A DNA stretch of 64,000 bases. Origin: Chlamydoabsidia padenii (taxonomy: Eukaryota > Mucoromycota > Mucoromycetes > Mucorales > Cunninghamellaceae). The notes under the pieces were generated by a model. It searched no databases, had not been told where the DNA came from, and saw only the letters and a list, made by a program, of their open reading frames with translations. Position numbers and translations under genes: made by a program. Positions 63,993-64,000 of this stretch are shown piece by piece. The stretch is from the NCBI GenBank assembly GCA_025330725.1, contig JAIWND010000027.1, forward strand, positions 186,001 to 250,000. The letters are read 5' to 3'. Numbering within the stretch: the stretch's first letter is position 1; each line of letters starts with the position of its first letter.

Positions 63993-64000
63993 CTAGGAGG

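Overview
The window is nuclear DNA from a fungus, most likely an early-diverging filamentous one (Mucoromycota, Mucorales-like). Evidence: short AT-rich spliceosomal introns, dense genes on both strands, long A/T and trinucleotide microsatellites, a chitin synthase, a Zn2Cys6 regulator, Pho85-type cyclin and Sip3/Lam-type proteins. It also keeps genes that many yeasts have lost: a TOE1 deadenylase, a GLTSCR1-domain protein, a CHERP-like splicing factor and a bifunctional PFK2/FBPase2. All gene models were spliced by hand by matching donor, acceptor and reading frame. No tRNA, rRNA, CRISPR or viral sequence was recognised.

Layout. 1-2.8 kb: the 3' end of a dephospho-CoA kinase gene and a complete three-exon GAPDH gene. 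3-8 kb: a decayed two-zinc-finger gene that looks transposon-derived, plus a cysteine-rich fragment. 8-16.4 kb: a 13-exon BAR-PH-VASt sterol-transfer type protein (-), a PEX26-like tail-anchored protein (+), a small membrane protein (-) and a tail-anchored coiled-coil protein (+). 17.3-28.3 kb: a repeat-rich island bounded by two direct copies of a 1.5 kb repeat. It holds an intact 11-exon gene of a family I cannot name, a roughly 960 bp (TAG)n tract inside a dispersed element, a Tc1/mariner transposase remnant and another decayed coding stretch. 28.9-63 kb: housekeeping and regulatory genes, namely FYVE, bHLH, TOE1, Cps1-like GT2, LCL3, GLTSCR1, NAD kinase, chitin synthase, cyclin, an 879-aa unknown, ArfGAP, an LDH/MDH-fold protein, CHERP, PFKFB and a Zn2Cys6 factor. 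62.6-63.4 kb: a second copy of the (TAG)n element. Right edge: a PB1/membrane protein running out of the window.

Connections. Several neighbours are divergent pairs with a short shared promoter (12.66/12.89, 14.77/15.08, 32.48/32.73, 36.81/36.98 and 56.93/57.37 kb). Each of these gaps contains an AAATCCCG-like box. GAPDH, PFKFB and NAD kinase belong to central carbon and redox metabolism. Chitin synthase and the Cps1-like enzyme serve cell-surface polysaccharide synthesis. The most unusual signals are five introns that seem to need a GC donor (GCAAGT), a chitin synthase with degraded catalytic motifs, an LDH-fold protein lacking its catalytic residues, and a multi-intron gene with a PD-(D/E)xK-like signature enclosed by direct repeats.
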